From NCBI RefSeq assembly GCF_018494065.1, contig NZ_JABBFR010000008.1, positions 1-64,000 of the forward strand: a stretch of DNA of 64,000 bases, written 5' to 3'. Below the pieces are notes generated by a model. That model was not told where the DNA came from and searched no databases. It saw nothing but the letters and a program-made list of their open reading frames with translations. Every line of letters begins with the position of its first letter. The stretch's first letter is position 1. The DNA is from Rosenbergiella gaditana. Its GTDB lineage: Bacteria > Pseudomonadota > Gammaproteobacteria > Enterobacterales > Enterobacteriaceae. A program made the position numbers and the translations under genes. Positions 16,042-28,254 of the stretch are shown piece after piece.

Positions 16042-16644
16042 TTATAACTTCGCCGCGTTTTGAGACAGGTACTTGGCAACACCTTCTGGTGATGCGCCCA
16101 TACCTTCTTTCCCTTTTTCCCACTGTGCAGGACAGACTTCGCCGTGCTCTTCGTGGAATTGCAGTGCGTCGACCATACGTAACATTTCGTCGACGTTACG
16201 GCCTAATGGCAGGTCGTTAACCACTTGGTGGCGAACAACGCCATCTTTATCGATTAAGAATGAACCACGCAGTGCAACACCTGCTTCTGGGTGTTCGATA
16301 CCGTAAGCTTGTTGGATCTCACGCTTGATATCAGCAACCATAGCGTATTGCACTTTACCGATACCGCCGTTATCGATAGGCGTGTTACGCCATGCGTTGT
16401 GAACGAATTCTGAGTCAAAAGAAACCCCAACCACTTCCACACCACGTTGTTTGAATTCAGCGTAACGCTTATCAAAAGCAATCAGCTCTGAAGGGCAAAC
16501 AAAGGTGAAGTCCATTGGCCAGAAAAAGAGTACGGCAGGTTTGCCGGCAATGTGCTTATGGAAGTTAAAATTCTCAACAATTTCACCGTTACCTAAAACT
16601 GCCGCAGCAGTGAAATCAGGGGCTGAACGAGTCACAAGTACCAT
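16042..16644 (-). CDS. Typical 2-Cys peroxiredoxin (AhpC/TSA family)
   Basis: This 200-residue thiol peroxidase reduces hydrogen peroxide and organic peroxides in the cytoplasm. The peroxidatic cysteine is Cys50 in MDFTFVCPSE; the resolving cysteine is Cys171 in GEVCPAQW. It carries a GGIG motif (residues 93-96) and a C-terminal KYLSQ extension, features of the overoxidation-sensitive eukaryote-like branch rather than the AhpC of the ahpCF operon. No ahpF lies nearby, so thioredoxin is the likely reductant. In Erwinia/Pantoea-type genomes such a gene commonly stands beside acpH-queA, as here. Expression control is not visible, although OxyR regulation is possible. Confidence 0.9.
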   Translation of the reverse strand: MVLVTRSAPDFTAAAVLGNGEIVENFNFHKHIAGKPAVLFFWPMDFTFVCPSELIAFDKRYAEFKQRGVEVVGVSFDSEFVHNAWRNTPIDNGGIGKVQYAMVADIKREIQQAYGIEHPEAGVALRGSFLIDKDGVVRHQVVNDLPLGRNVDEMLRMVDALQFHEEHGEVCPAQWEKGKEGMGASPEGVAKYLSQNAAKL

Positions 16645-16759
16645 ACATACTCCAAGTGTTAATGAATAAAATCGTTTTAGGACACACGCTCAGGTTGAGC
16701 GGATCCTGCGTCTGTTGCGCCAAGGCAGTGTATCAGAACCGAATAACCGGCGGGGGACT

Positions 16760-17341
16760 TTACAGCTGTTTTTCTGTGGCCCGCGCCATTAATCGGGGAT
16801 AAAAACGGTAAAATAAGATTTCCAATTCGCTATAGTTGGCGACGAAATCTTGATAGCAATCGGCAAGGCTTACCAGACGTGGCCGACGCTGCGCCATTTG
16901 CTGCAGTACATTTTCTAAGTTGTTCGGCTGGGCATAGCGCTCTAACCAACGTTGCTGCCAGATTAGGCGATTCAAGTGTTGGAAATTGTCTGGGGTCTCT
17001 GGAAGATCGCGAGCAATGTTCTGCTCAGCCATGGCACAGAATTCAGGCAAATTCTGTCTAGGATGGATGCTTGACCAGTCCCGGGCTAAGAAATGGTCCC
17101 AAATCACATCGAGCGCAATAGGCGCGACGCGACGCGTAGCCAGAGTAAATAACTGTTTAGCTGCACGTACCTCAGGAAGGTGATCGGAAAGGCTGTCGAG
17201 CCGACGGTGCATCTGGATACCGGCAACAATGGCAGGTGACCAGCGTCCGTCGGGATCGCCGCGCACAAAATCCGCCAGTAAGTTACCGGTTAATGAGCTG
17301 CTAGCAAGGTGGGCGAGATGGAGATGAGCAAGAAAATTCAT
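16760..17341 (-). CDS. acpH: Acyl-carrier-protein phosphodiesterase AcpH
   Basis: AcpH removes the 4'-phosphopantetheine arm from holo-ACP. The 193-residue protein has the expected start MNFLAHLHLAHLA (the HLHLA motif), then NLLADFVRGDP near residue 20, the GIQMHRRLDSLSDHLP segment near 40 with conserved His and Asp residues of the HD-type metal centre, and DVIWDHFLARDW near 80. Length equals that of E. coli AcpH. It is divergent from queA, the same arrangement as in E. coli, with about 100 bases between the starts. Confidence 0.93.
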   Translation of the reverse strand: MNFLAHLHLAHLASSSLTGNLLADFVRGDPDGRWSPAIVAGIQMHRRLDSLSDHLPEVRAAKQLFTLATRRVAPIALDVIWDHFLARDWSSIHPRQNLPEFCAMAEQNIARDLPETPDNFQHLNRLIWQQRWLERYAQPNNLENVLQQMAQRRPRLVSLADCYQDFVANYSELEILFYRFYPRLMARATEKQL

Positions 17342-17440
17342 AGGGCTATTATCGCTTGAGTTGTGCGAAAAGCCAAAGGTTCTGTAATGCAGCCTTTTCC
17401 GTTACACTGTGCGCCTAAATTTTTATCGGAATAAGTCACC

Positions 17441-18511
17441 ATGCGCGTTGCTGATTTTAACTTTGCTTTACCTGAGTCGTTAATTGCCCATTATCCACAA
17501 TCTGAGCGGAGCGCTTGCCGACTGCTATCGTTAGACGGGCCCTCGGGGGAGTTACAGCATGGCGTATTTACCGATGTATTAGATAAGCTGCAACCCGGTG
17601 ATTTACTGGTGTTTAATAATACCCGCGTAATCCCAGCACGGGTTTATGGTCAAAAAGCCAGCGGTGGTAAGCTTGAGATGCTGGTGGAGCGGATGCTTGA
17701 TGACAAACGGGTATTGGCCCATGTTCGTGCCTCCAAAGCACCGAAACCGGGTGCGGAATTATTACTCGGTGACGCCTTAGACGTGCGTGCCACAATGGTT
17801 GCTCGCCACGATGCGCTTTTTGAAATTGAATTTCACGATAGCCGTGAGGTGTTAGATATCCTCAACCATATCGGTCATATGCCGTTACCGCCTTATATTG
17901 ACCGTCCTGATGAAGAGTCCGATCGCGAGCTTTACCAAACAGTGTATAGCGCGAAACCGGGCGCGGTCGCTGCTCCGACCGCGGGGCTGCACTTTGACCA
18001 GCCGTTACTGGATGCGTTAGGTCAAAAAGGGATTGAAACCGCTTTTGTGACCTTGCATGTTGGGGCAGGGACATTCCAACCGGTACGGGTCGAGAGCATT
18101 GAAGACCATATTATGCATGCTGAATATGCTGAAGTGCCGCAAGAAGTGGTTGATGCGGTATTGGCCTGTAAAGCGCGAGGAAATAAGGTCGTGGCGGTAG
18201 GCACCACCTCGGTACGCTCCTTGGAAAGCGCCGCCAACGCGGCAGACAACGCCTTAATCGCGCCTTTCTTTGATGATACACAGATATTTATCTACCCAGG
18301 CTATCAGTACCAAGTGATCGATGCGCTGATCACTAACTTCCATTTACCCGAATCAACACTGATCATGCTGGTGTCTGCGTTTGCCGGTTATAAAAATACT
18401 ATGCATGCCTATCAGCAAGCCGTGGAACAGCAATACCGCTTCTTTAGTTACGGTGATGCCATGTTTATTACACAAAATCCGCAAGCGATTCATGAAGTAT
18501 TGAGTTCGTAA
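17441..18511 (+). CDS. queA: S-adenosylmethionine:tRNA ribosyltransferase-isomerase QueA
   Basis: QueA transfers and isomerises the ribosyl part of SAM onto preQ1 at tRNA position 34, giving epoxyqueuosine. The 356-residue protein matches the family from [20 protein letters not shown] to the C-terminus, including [13 protein letters not shown] near residue 56, the APTAGLHFD motif near 175, [12 protein letters not shown] near 205 and the [17 protein letters not shown] stretch near 300. In E. coli tgt follows directly; here a siderophore-receptor unit on the opposite strand separates queA and tgt by 4.3 kb, and a hairpin after queA suggests that it is now its own transcription unit. Confidence 0.96.
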   Translation: MRVADFNFALPESLIAHYPQSERSACRLLSLDGPSGELQHGVFTDVLDKLQPGDLLVFNNTRVIPARVYGQKASGGKLEMLVERMLDDKRVLAHVRASKAPKPGAELLLGDALDVRATMVARHDALFEIEFHDSREVLDILNHIGHMPLPPYIDRPDEESDRELYQTVYSAKPGAVAAPTAGLHFDQPLLDALGQKGIETAFVTLHVGAGTFQPVRVESIEDHIMHAEYAEVPQEVVDAVLACKARGNKVVAVGTTSVRSLESAANAADNALIAPFFDDTQIFIYPGYQYQVIDALITNFHLPESTLIMLVSAFAGYKNTMHAYQQAVEQQYRFFSYGDAMFITQNPQAIHEVLSS

Positions 18512-18530
18512 CCCGTTACGCTCGCTTCAT

Positions 18531-18558
18531 TGAGGAGGGGCTGAGACTGCCCTCCTCA
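18531..18558 (+). terminator. Hairpin after queA
   Basis: TGAGGAGGG pairs with CCCTCCTCA around a loop of about ten bases, followed by CTTTC. The stem is strong, but the T run is short. Confidence 0.55.
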
Positions 18559-18781
18559 CTTTCAGTTAAAATGATAATGCAATAAAAGCCTCGATAAGAG
18601 GGGGGAAACTGAGCATTATTAGTAGCGAAAAGAGAGTGAATATTGTCACTCATCGCCTTTTCCGCCAATGTCTTTACTGATCGCGAGCCTTATCAATTTC
18701 GTATCTCGGTGAGAAGATAACTACTATTGCCTTAACCTTGCCGTGAATCGAGCAACATAGGGGGGCGACTTAATACCACAA

Positions 18782-19864
18782 TCAATTCAGCGAAATTCTC
18801 GCGACACTGTCGGGACCTTTGGTCGTGTTGTCCTTGTTAAAATCCTGTTTTATCGTCACGTATAGCGTGTCTCCATCGGGTGAAACGAGCAGGCTATTGG
18901 GATGCCCTTCAAACGACCATGATTTCTTTAACGTAAAGTTCGTCGCGTCAAGTTGTAATACCTTTTTCGACTCACGTTGGCTAATGTAAATTTCATGACG
19001 TTTAGCATTAAACTTAATGCCTAAGGCATCTCCTTGCAGTCGTTTAATTACTTTTCCAGTTCGCTCATCGAACACTACAGTCGTCTTTCCTTCGGAATTA
19101 TCGGTAACGAACAAATGCCCGGTCGTTGGATCTTCCGCCATATTAAGGAAAAGATAGTTATGTCCATCGTCAGGCTTCCAGCGTTTTTCTATTTTATTAT
19201 TCGTAGGGTTGATCACGGCTATTTGCCCACTGCCACTCGCTGCATAGATACGTTGAGTCAGCGGGGAGTAAATAATTCCCGTTACCCATTTACCGACATT
19301 ATCTATTTTACCTTTCAAGGTCATCGTATGGGCATCGACGATAGAGATATATCCTGGGTCGGTGACACGACCGATATAAAGTTGCTGATTGTGAAAGAGA
19401 ATTTCTCGCGCCCCAACAGGGTCCCCATCTTTATCTTTCCCCTTAAACAAAAGGCGTTCGACAACCTTTCCCGTCTGCGTATCGACTTTCGAGACACCGC
19501 CATCCAGTGAGTTGGTGGTATAAAAGAACTGGCCCTTATCATCAATGGCCATACCAAAGTTTTTAAGGTCGGTATGCGTTTCGCCAGTGACGGCCAGTGT
19601 GGTGGGATCCAGTCGATAGATCACACCGCCATTAACCCCTTTAAAACTCTGAGCACTCGCAATATAGAGCATATTTTTGCCAGGAATTAGGGCTAATTCG
19701 TATAAGCCATCACCGAGTTGACGTTGCTTGAGTGATGAGTCGGCAGGCGAAGAAGCCTCAAGGGGAGCAGGCTGTGATGGTTGGGCAAAAACAGTTGGAG
19801 CCGTTAGTGCGGTCATAAAGAGTGCCGAGTACAACGCCTTCGACGAGGGGAAAAATCCTCTCAT
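18782..19864 (-). CDS. YncE-like periplasmic seven-bladed beta-propeller protein
   Basis: The 360-residue protein has a signal peptide (ALYSALFMTALTAPTVFA) and a series of YncE/YVTN-type beta-propeller repeats, visible as recurring units such as GGVIYRLDPTTLAVTG, GGVSKVDTQTGKVVER, ISIVDAHTMTLKGKI, IAVINPTNNKIEKRW and SLLVSPDGDTLYVTI. It aligns with E. coli YncE over its length. YncE is iron-repressed and has been linked to DNA binding; its biological role is not settled. Here it lies 74 bases downstream of a FhuE-like receptor on the same strand, so the two probably form an iron-regulated unit. In E. coli yncE is divergent from a different TonB receptor gene, yncD. Confidence 0.85.
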   Translation of the reverse strand: MRGFFPSSKALYSALFMTALTAPTVFAQPSQPAPLEASSPADSSLKQRQLGDGLYELALIPGKNMLYIASAQSFKGVNGGVIYRLDPTTLAVTGETHTDLKNFGMAIDDKGQFFYTTNSLDGGVSKVDTQTGKVVERLLFKGKDKDGDPVGAREILFHNQQLYIGRVTDPGYISIVDAHTMTLKGKIDNVGKWVTGIIYSPLTQRIYAASGSGQIAVINPTNNKIEKRWKPDDGHNYLFLNMAEDPTTGHLFVTDNSEGKTTVVFDERTGKVIKRLQGDALGIKFNAKRHEIYISQRESKKVLQLDATNFTLKKSWSFEGHPNSLLVSPDGDTLYVTIKQDFNKDNTTKGPDSVARISLN

Positions 19865-19938
19865 ATCAAACTCCTTTATTGAGTAAAAACGTGTTGAGGG
19901 AGAAACGTCCTGGTTCGACAGGACGTTAGTGTGACCGA

Positions 19939-22164
19939 TTAGAACTGATAAGATAAATTCACTGAGACGTTACGCGGTTCACCGTACACATCATTATTTC
20001 TATAAGTGTAATAAGTGCGATCGAACAGGTTATTAATATTAGCTTGCACCGCAACCTGTTTGTTTATCTGATAGCGAGTGAACAGGTTTGCTAGAGGATA
20101 GCTGCTTCGATAAACCCGTTGAGTGCTGCCATCAGGGGTTGAAACGTCCCAAAATACTCTGTTTTGCCAAGTAATACCGCCGCCTATCGTTAGCTCGGGC
20201 AATGTAGGAAGTTGATAACGGCTAAAAAGTTTAAATACGGTTTGTGGTTGATTACTGCTGTAACGGCCCGTTGAATCGGTCGCGACATAGCGTGTTGCAC
20301 CAAAAGTCATTTGTAAGTTATCGGTGAACGCACCGTTTACTTCGAACTCAGCGCCTTTACTACGGGCCCCTTTGGTCGCGACATAAGCCTGCTCGCTACT
20401 ATTATTCACATATACGCCATCTTGTTCCTGACCCACATTGTTTTGTTCAATGCGGAAAATCGCGAAGGTGGCGGTCAGTCGTCCATCGTCCCAAGCTGAC
20501 TTCAGACCTGTTTCATAGCTTTTACCTGTGATTGGTGACAAATAACGGCCTGTACTATCGCGATAGGTTTGAGGCTGGAAGATAGAGGTATAGCTAGCGT
20601 AGGCTGACCAAGTATCGTTGAGGTCATACACTACACCTGCGTAAGGCATAAGATTATTTTTTTCCATATCGCCGCTGGAACCATTGCTGCGATATTGGGT
20701 ATAACGTGCCCCGACAATGAGTGCCAGTGGATCAGTAAGCGAGAACCGCGCAGCAGTATAAGCAGACTTTTGACGGATAATATCATTGGCGTTTTGATAC
20801 CAATCACCCCAATTCGGTTGGGCAATATTTCCGTTCCAATGGTTATTAAAGATTCCGATATCACTGCTAGCAATTTCGCTGCCATCCGCACTGGTCGTAC
20901 CGTTACTGCTATCCGTAGCATTATGCTGGCGACTATAGTTCACGCCGAGCATAAGCTGATGCTGGCGACCGAATAGCGCAAATGGGCCACTTGCATAGCC
21001 ATCGACAGAGGTCAGTTCGCGTTTACCGCTGTCTTCACTGCCAAAGCCGTTAGTACCCTCCCCAGAGTCTCTATCTGGCATGCTGAGATAACCCACATAG
21101 AGTAATTTATCACTAAAGGTATTTTCAGCATGGGTACCGTTTAAATGGGTAGACCAACCATTATCGAAGTGATGCACCAGGTCAGCGTAGAGTTTACGTA
21201 CGGTGGTGTGGTAATAGGTCCAGTTTGCAGACGAATTTAGGCTTCGACGATAATGGGTGAGCGTACCGTTACGATAAAAGACGGGATTTCCTCCCCAAGT
21301 AGGGTTACTCGTATCGGCATCTTGGTAATCATAGGCCAGAGAAAGCGTGGTGCGTTCACTTAGGTCAGCGTCGATTGTCCCATAAAGGAATTTGGTATTT
21401 TTGGTGTAGCGATCTAGCCAGCTGTCTTGGTTTTGGTAGCCTGCTATCACCCGGCCACGCAGCGACCCTGATTGATTAAGTGGTGTTGAAAGATCGGCGA
21501 CATAACGTTGTTTGTTCCAACTACCATAACTGGCATTCAAACTACCGGTGGCGGTCTTACTGTCAGCATGCTTTCGAACCATATTAACGGAGGCTGCCGG
21601 ACTGCCAGCACCCGTCATCAAGCCAGTGGCTCCCCGAACCACTTCAATCCGATCATAAATCGCCGTATCTGATGCGGTATCGCCATAGTTCCAGGCATCA
21701 CCCATCGAGGTAGGTATACCGTCATAAGTGAAGTTATTTAGCTTGAATCCCCGTGAATAGTAATAGGCCCTTTCGCTATCATCCCGTTCACTGGTGATCC
21801 CCGTTGTAGTATTTAATACATCGTTGATTGTTTGCAGTTGTTGATCCTGCATTCGCTGTTGGGTAATCACGCTCAAAGATTGAGGGACATCGCGAGGCGT
21901 CAGGAGTAACTTGGTGCCTGCTCGGGTTGTCTTAACCTGATAGTCCTGTTTGGTTTTATCAACGCTGTTATCCGCAGGTGCACCGTAGACCACTACATCT
22001 TGTTGTGTCTCACTGGTCGCGGTGGTGTTTGAGCCAGCAGCGTGTGCTGAGGGAAGATAAATAAATAAATGCACAGTGATCGCCAGCAGCGAGAGGGTAA
22101 ATATCTTATTAATATGCGGTGTGTGGGCAAAGAAACGGGCTGATTTTCCGCGAGGAGCAGACAT
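19939..22164 (-). CDS. TonB-dependent siderophore receptor, FhuE-like
   Basis: The 741-residue outer-membrane receptor has a signal sequence ending near AHAAGS, a TonB box region (QDVVVYG), a plug domain (PRDVPQSLSVITQQRMQD through the EVVRGATGLMTG motif) and a 22-strand barrel ending in the aromatic residue of NLSYQF. It is closely similar to FhuE, the ferric-coprogen/rhodotorulate receptor: YYYSRGFKLNNFTYDGIPT, SYGSWNKQRYVADL, YASYTSIFQPQ and INNLFDRTYYT all have counterparts. The ligand is therefore probably a hydroxamate siderophore. A Fur-like site is found about 100 bases upstream. The unit is inserted between queA and tgt. FoxA/FpvA-type specificity cannot be excluded. Confidence 0.88.
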   Translation of the reverse strand: MSAPRGKSARFFAHTPHINKIFTLSLLAITVHLFIYLPSAHAAGSNTTATSETQQDVVVYGAPADNSVDKTKQDYQVKTTRAGTKLLLTPRDVPQSLSVITQQRMQDQQLQTINDVLNTTTGITSERDDSERAYYYSRGFKLNNFTYDGIPTSMGDAWNYGDTASDTAIYDRIEVVRGATGLMTGAGSPAASVNMVRKHADSKTATGSLNASYGSWNKQRYVADLSTPLNQSGSLRGRVIAGYQNQDSWLDRYTKNTKFLYGTIDADLSERTTLSLAYDYQDADTSNPTWGGNPVFYRNGTLTHYRRSLNSSANWTYYHTTVRKLYADLVHHFDNGWSTHLNGTHAENTFSDKLLYVGYLSMPDRDSGEGTNGFGSEDSGKRELTSVDGYASGPFALFGRQHQLMLGVNYSRQHNATDSSNGTTSADGSEIASSDIGIFNNHWNGNIAQPNWGDWYQNANDIIRQKSAYTAARFSLTDPLALIVGARYTQYRSNGSSGDMEKNNLMPYAGVVYDLNDTWSAYASYTSIFQPQTYRDSTGRYLSPITGKSYETGLKSAWDDGRLTATFAIFRIEQNNVGQEQDGVYVNNSSEQAYVATKGARSKGAEFEVNGAFTDNLQMTFGATRYVATDSTGRYSSNQPQTVFKLFSRYQLPTLPELTIGGGITWQNRVFWDVSTPDGSTQRVYRSSYPLANLFTRYQINKQVAVQANINNLFDRTYYTYRNNDVYGEPRNVSVNLSYQF

Positions 22165-23967
<1,803 letters not shown>

Positions 23968-23990
23968 TTTTAATTAATGAGGGATAGTTT

Positions 23991-24323
23991 ATGAGCTTTT
24001 TCATTTCTGATGCCGCGGCAGCGGCTGGCGCACCAGCACAAAACAGTAGTTTTTCGATGGTCATCATGTTGGTCGTTTTCGGCCTGATCTTTTTCTTTAT
24101 GATTTTGCGTCCACAGCAAAAGCGTGCAAAAGAGCATAAAAAATTGATGGAATCCATCGCAAAAGGGGATGAAGTGATGACCACCTCAGGATTCGTTGGT
24201 CGAGTTACTAAAATCTCTGAAACGGGTTATGTTGCTATTGCGCTGAACGAAACTAATGAAGTCGTTGTTAAGCGTGATTTCGTCGCTGCCGTTCTGCCTA
24301 AAGGCACAATGAAAGCATTATAA
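23991..24323 (+). CDS. yajC: Sec translocase accessory subunit YajC
   Basis: YajC is a small inner-membrane protein associated with the SecDF complex. The 110-residue protein has a single N-terminal membrane helix (about residues 20-42: MVIMLVVFGLIFFFMILRP) followed by the family motif QQKRAKEHKKLMESIAKGDEV and a small soluble domain ending VLPKGTMKAL. It lies between tgt and secD in the standard order. Confidence 0.96.
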   Translation: MSFFISDAAAAAGAPAQNSSFSMVIMLVVFGLIFFFMILRPQQKRAKEHKKLMESIAKGDEVMTTSGFVGRVTKISETGYVAIALNETNEVVVKRDFVAAVLPKGTMKAL

Positions 24324-24348
24324 TTGAACTCTTCCTTAGGGAACTGCC

Positions 24349-26196
24349 GTGCTAAATCGTTATCCTTTATGGAAGTACATCATGCTGATCGTTATATTAC
24401 TGGTCGGCCTGTTGTATGCACTTCCAAACCTTTATGGTGAGGATCCGGCTGTTCAAATCACTGGTGAGCGGGGCGCCGCTGCCAGTGAGCAGACATTGGA
24501 TCAGATCCAGACAGTACTCAAACAACAACATATCGACACCCGTTCTATCGCATTAGAGAATGGCGCAATCATGGCGCGTTTTGCTAATACCGATATTCAA
24601 TTGCGTGCGCGTGAAGCACTGGTTAATGCGTTAGGCAATAACTACGTCGTAGCATTGAACCTTGCTCCTGCGACCCCTCGTTGGTTAGCGGCACTTTCGG
24701 CTGAGCCGATGAAGCTTGGTTTAGACCTGCGGGGTGGTGTGCACTTCTTAATGGAAGTGGATATGGATACTGCATTAGGCAAGTTGCAAGAGCAAAATGC
24801 AGAAACGCTACGGGGCGACCTTCGTACCGCTAAACTCGGTTATACCACTGTGGGTAAAATCGATAATTACGGTATTCAAATCCAGTTCCCTAATTCGCAA
24901 GCGCGTGATGCCGCAGTGAGCTACTTAAGCCCACGTCATCGTGATCTTGTCATCAGAAGCCGTGGTAGCAATCAACTGACCGCAGCAATGACCGATGCCC
25001 GCTTAAGCGAAGCCCGTGAATATGCGGTACAGCAAAACATTACCATTCTCCGTAACCGTGTTAACCAATTAGGTGTTTCAGAGCCATTGGTACAGCGTCA
25101 AGGTTCGGACCGTATTGTGGTTGAGCTACCGGGGATTCAAGACACCGCGCGCGCTAAAGAGATCCTTGGTGCAACGGCGACACTTGAGTTCCGTTTAGTC
25201 AATACCAGTGTTGACCCAGCCGCTGTCGCGGCAGGACGCGTACCGGGTGATTCTGAAGTCAAGACTATGCGTGACGGACAACCCGTTGTCCTCTATAAGC
25301 GTATCGTCTTAACGGGTGATCATATTACCGACTCGACGTCAACTATGGACGAGTACAATCAGCCGCAAGTTAATATCTCGCTAGATAGCGCGGGTGGCAA
25401 CGCGATGTCTGATTTCACGCGGAATAATATTGGCAAACCGATGGCAACATTGTTTGTTGAATATAAAGACAGTGGTAAAAAAGATGCTAACGGACGCGCC
25501 ATTTTAGCGAAACAAGAAGAAGTCATTAACGTGGCTAATATTCAATCGCGTCTCGCTAATAGCTTCCGTATCACGGGCATCAACAATCCAAATGAAGCGC
25601 ATCAGCTGTCGTTACTGTTACGTGCTGGGGCATTAATCGCGCCAATTCAGATCGTTGAAGAACGCACCATTGGTCCAACCATGGGTCAACAGAATATCCA
25701 ACAAGGCTTACATGCATGCTTGTGGGGCGTCGCGGTGTCAATTCTGTTTATGCTGGTGTTCTATAAAAAGTTCGGTGTGATTGCGACCACAGCGTTGATT
25801 GCAAACTTAATCTTAATCATCGGTATTATGTCATTGTTGCCTGGTGCAACCTTGACGATGCCAGGTATTGCCGGGATTGTCTTGACCCTTGCGGTAGCGG
25901 TTGATGCCAACGTATTGATCAATGAGCGGATTAAGGAAGAGCTACGTAACGGGCGTACGGTACAGCAGGCGATCCACGAAGGTTATCGTGGTGCGTTCTC
26001 CAGTATTGTCGATGCCAACGTCACAACGCTTATTACGGCTATCATTCTCTATGCTGTGGGTACAGGCTCTATTAAAGGGTTTGCGATTACGACAGCGATT
26101 GGGGTGGCAACCTCCATGTTTACGGCCATTGTAGGGACACGAGCAATTGTGAATCTGCTTTACGGCGGTAAACGTATCAACAAGCTGTCGATTTAA
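24349..26196 (+). CDS. secD: Protein translocase subunit SecD
   Basis: SecD, with SecF, uses the proton gradient to pull exported proteins through SecYEG on the periplasmic side. The 615-residue protein (GTG start) has the first membrane helix near residue 10, the D1 motif [16 protein letters not shown] near 125, a large periplasmic P1 domain, and five C-terminal membrane spans with the conserved [21 protein letters not shown] stretch near residue 510. The RND-like fold and length match E. coli SecD. secF follows after 10 bases. Confidence 0.97.
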   Translation: MLNRYPLWKYIMLIVILLVGLLYALPNLYGEDPAVQITGERGAAASEQTLDQIQTVLKQQHIDTRSIALENGAIMARFANTDIQLRAREALVNALGNNYVVALNLAPATPRWLAALSAEPMKLGLDLRGGVHFLMEVDMDTALGKLQEQNAETLRGDLRTAKLGYTTVGKIDNYGIQIQFPNSQARDAAVSYLSPRHRDLVIRSRGSNQLTAAMTDARLSEAREYAVQQNITILRNRVNQLGVSEPLVQRQGSDRIVVELPGIQDTARAKEILGATATLEFRLVNTSVDPAAVAAGRVPGDSEVKTMRDGQPVVLYKRIVLTGDHITDSTSTMDEYNQPQVNISLDSAGGNAMSDFTRNNIGKPMATLFVEYKDSGKKDANGRAILAKQEEVINVANIQSRLANSFRITGINNPNEAHQLSLLLRAGALIAPIQIVEERTIGPTMGQQNIQQGLHACLWGVAVSILFMLVFYKKFGVIATTALIANLILIIGIMSLLPGATLTMPGIAGIVLTLAVAVDANVLINERIKEELRNGRTVQQAIHEGYRGAFSSIVDANVTTLITAIILYAVGTGSIKGFAITTAIGVATSMFTAIVGTRAIVNLLYGGKRINKLSI

Positions 26197-26206
26197 GGAG
26201 CCTGTT

Positions 26207-27172
26207 GTGGCACAAGAATATAGTATTGAACAACTCAACTATGGCCGTAAGGTGCATGATTTCATGCGCTGGGACAAGTTAGCTTTTACCCTGTCAGCGC
26301 TGTTGTTAATTGCCTCTGCCATCATTATTGGTGTGCGTGGCTTTAACTGGGGGCTCGATTTTACCGGCGGTACGGTGATCGAGATTACGCTTGAGAAACC
26401 CGGTGAATTGGATGTGATGCGCAGTGCATTACAACATGCTGGTTTTAGCGATCCCCAAGTACAAAACTTTGGTAGCAGCCGTGAAGTGATGGTGCGTTTA
26501 TCTCCCCATGATGGCAACGCTGGGCAAGAGCTTGGGACTAAAGTCATTAGTGAGATTAACCAAGCGACGCAGCAAACTGCCGTGGTAAAACGTATTGAGT
26601 TCGTTGGCCCGAGCGTCGGCAGTGATCTGGCACAGGCAGGGGCGTTAGCGCTGCTGGCGGCATTGATCTGTATCTTAATCTATGTGGGCTTTCGTTTTGA
26701 ATGGCGCCTTGCTCTGGGAGCGGTATTAGCCCTAGCGCATGATGTCATCATTACGATGGGGGTGTTATCACTGTTCCATATCGAGGTTGATTTAACGATT
26801 ATTGCCTCACTGATGTCGGTCATCGGCTATTCGTTAAATGACAGCATCGTCGTTTCTGACCGGATCCGTGAAAACTTCCGTAAGATTCGCCGTGGTACGC
26901 CTTACGATATCGTCAATATCTCTCTCACTCAGACATTGAGCCGGACATTGATGACGTCGGCAACCACGTTAGTCGTTGTGTTAATGCTGTTTCTGTTTGG
27001 GGGTGAGCTATTACGCGGCTTCTCACTGACGATGTTAATTGGTGTGACCATCGGTACAGTATCTTCTATTTACGTCGCGTCTGCATTGGCGTTGAAACTC
27101 GGTATGAAGCGCGAACATATGTTAGTGCAGAAAGTCGAGAAAGAAGGGGCTGACCAGCCACGTATTCAGTAG
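26207..27172 (+). CDS. secF: Protein translocase subunit SecF
   Basis: SecF pairs with SecD in the inner membrane. The 321-residue protein has a first span near residues 25-42, the [12 protein letters not shown] motif, a periplasmic domain, and five further spans containing [21 protein letters not shown] near residue 207, which carries the conserved Asp/Arg residues of the family. GTG start is likely. It ends the tgt-yajC-secDF operon. Immediately after it comes a palindromic terminator into which, or beside which, an IS1182-type element inserted. Confidence 0.97.
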   Translation: MAQEYSIEQLNYGRKVHDFMRWDKLAFTLSALLLIASAIIIGVRGFNWGLDFTGGTVIEITLEKPGELDVMRSALQHAGFSDPQVQNFGSSREVMVRLSPHDGNAGQELGTKVISEINQATQQTAVVKRIEFVGPSVGSDLAQAGALALLAALICILIYVGFRFEWRLALGAVLALAHDVIITMGVLSLFHIEVDLTIIASLMSVIGYSLNDSIVVSDRIRENFRKIRRGTPYDIVNISLTQTLSRTLMTSATTLVVVLMLFLFGGELLRGFSLTMLIGVTIGTVSSIYVASALALKLGMKREHMLVQKVEKEGADQPRIQ

Positions 27173-27189
27173 AATACCGGCCACTAAAA

Positions 27190-27211
27190 AAGGGACATGA
27201 AAATGTCCCTT
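27190..27211 (+). terminator. secF terminator palindrome, left copy
   Basis: AAGGGACAT pairs with ATGTCCCTT around GAAA. The T tract expected for a terminator is missing because an IS end begins at 27212. An identical 22-base copy with its T run lies at 29569-29590, so this palindrome is duplicated on both sides of the insertion. Confidence 0.75.
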
Positions 27212-27559
27212 CAGATTGATGACAAAGTCCTGGCCTCTTGGCCAGGACTTTAATCTAATAGGGTTAGCCTAATTAATGAGCTAACGCCGATGCTTAAAGA
27301 ATCTTCCCCCCTCAGCAATATCAAATCGAAATGGTCACCCTTGAAGAGCTGGTGCTTAAAAATCATCTGATGCGAAAAGTCGACGCCACTATCGATTTCA
27401 ATTTCATCCGTGGCGAAGTGGCCCATTTTTATTACCATGACAACGGACGGCCCGCTATCGACCCTGTTGTGCAGTTTACAATGATGCTGCTTGGCTATCT
27501 CTTTGGCATCCCCAGTGAGCGCCGTCTTGTTCAGGAAATTTAGGTCAATGTTGCTTGGA
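27212..27559 (+). mobile_element. IS1182-family element, left part only
   Basis: The element begins with CAGATTGATGAC, the inverted partner of the right end at 29557-29568 (10 of 12 positions). The N-terminal part of the transposase follows, then the element breaks off near 27559 into a colicin gene fragment on the opposite strand. It starts exactly at the end of the terminator palindrome. Confidence 0.75.
27291..27559 (+). pseudogene. IS1182-family transposase, N-terminal fragment
   Basis: The frame starts MLKESS at 27291 and loses one base in a C run (27306-27311) before continuing as YQIEMVTLEELVLKNHLMR, then KVDATIDFNFIRGEVAHFYY and RPAIDPVVQFTMMLLGYLFG, the DUF772-type N-terminal domain of IS1182/IS5-like transposases. 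A TAG replaces a glutamine codon after RLVQEI (27541-27543); the family sequence continues VNVA before homology ends. The catalytic core is absent. It is non-functional. Confidence 0.8.
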
Positions 27560-28224
27560 TAACCCGTCCGATGAAAATACTGAGCACACTTCACCACCAG
27601 CGAAAGCGCCAATGACTCACAATTTTTAAGGAAATGTCTTATAGCCTCACCAGCACTTCTAATCCGTTTTCCCTTGGCCTTATTGGCAAGATCCTCGGCC
27701 GCATCTTCATCACTTGTTTTCCACCCTATACGGCCGTTATTCATCATAATGTCAGCATCAATATAGTCAGCTGCATTCCTTTCAGACGCAATCTTTGCAT
27801 TCATCTCATTTACGAGCATGTTCTGATAATTAACAAAGCTTTGCGCACGGTTTTGAGGGGAACTGTTTAATCTATTTACCATTTCGTTAAAAGCATTAAC
27901 GGTATTGGATTGAGCTTGACCCAAAGCAGCCTCTAAATTTTTCTGTTTTGCATCGATCTCTTGCATTGCTGCAATTAATTCATCGTGATGGATTTTGGGT
28001 ACATTTTGCGCGAAATCTAGTGGGTCGATATGCTGTGATACTGAATTAGGCCTAGTAACTAAACCTATTCCATAGCTCTGGTTTACACCATTCGCGTTGA
28101 ATTGGTTAGCCCCAACGCCAGAAGAATTAGGGGCTAATTAACCTCCACCACCGGTAATATAGATAATGGGTTAACCAGAAGAAGTGTAAGGTACACCGTC
28201 ACGAAAATAAGCAGGTTCACTCAT
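27560..28224 (-). pseudogene. Decayed pore-forming colicin gene (colicin E1-like)
   Basis: From the ATG at 28224 the frame reads MSEPAYFRDGVPYTSSG, stop, PIIYITGGGG, stop, LAPNSSGVGANQ and onward. This lines up with the start of colicin E1 (AYYKDGVPYDDKGQVIITL and then a Gly-rich stretch); the first stop falls where colicin E1 has Gln, implying CAA to TAA. After a coiled central region, DLANKAKGKRIRSAGEAI matches ELADKSKGKKIGNVNEAL at the beginning of the pore-forming domain, and CAQYFHRTGY recalls FAKYLKITGH. The hydrophobic C-terminal helices are missing: the gene is cut by an IS1182 fragment. Colicins of this type kill relatives by opening the inner membrane. No immunity or lysis gene remains. 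LexA and Fur sites precede it. Confidence 0.8.
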
Positions 28225-28254
28225 GATTAATTCCTTATAAAAAGTAGCCTTGTA

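Noticed and set aside
27250..27560. Minus-strand open frame antisense to the IS1182 N-terminal fragment
   Set aside because: The real colicin-like homology ends near 27560; the remaining frame only reads the transposase backwards.
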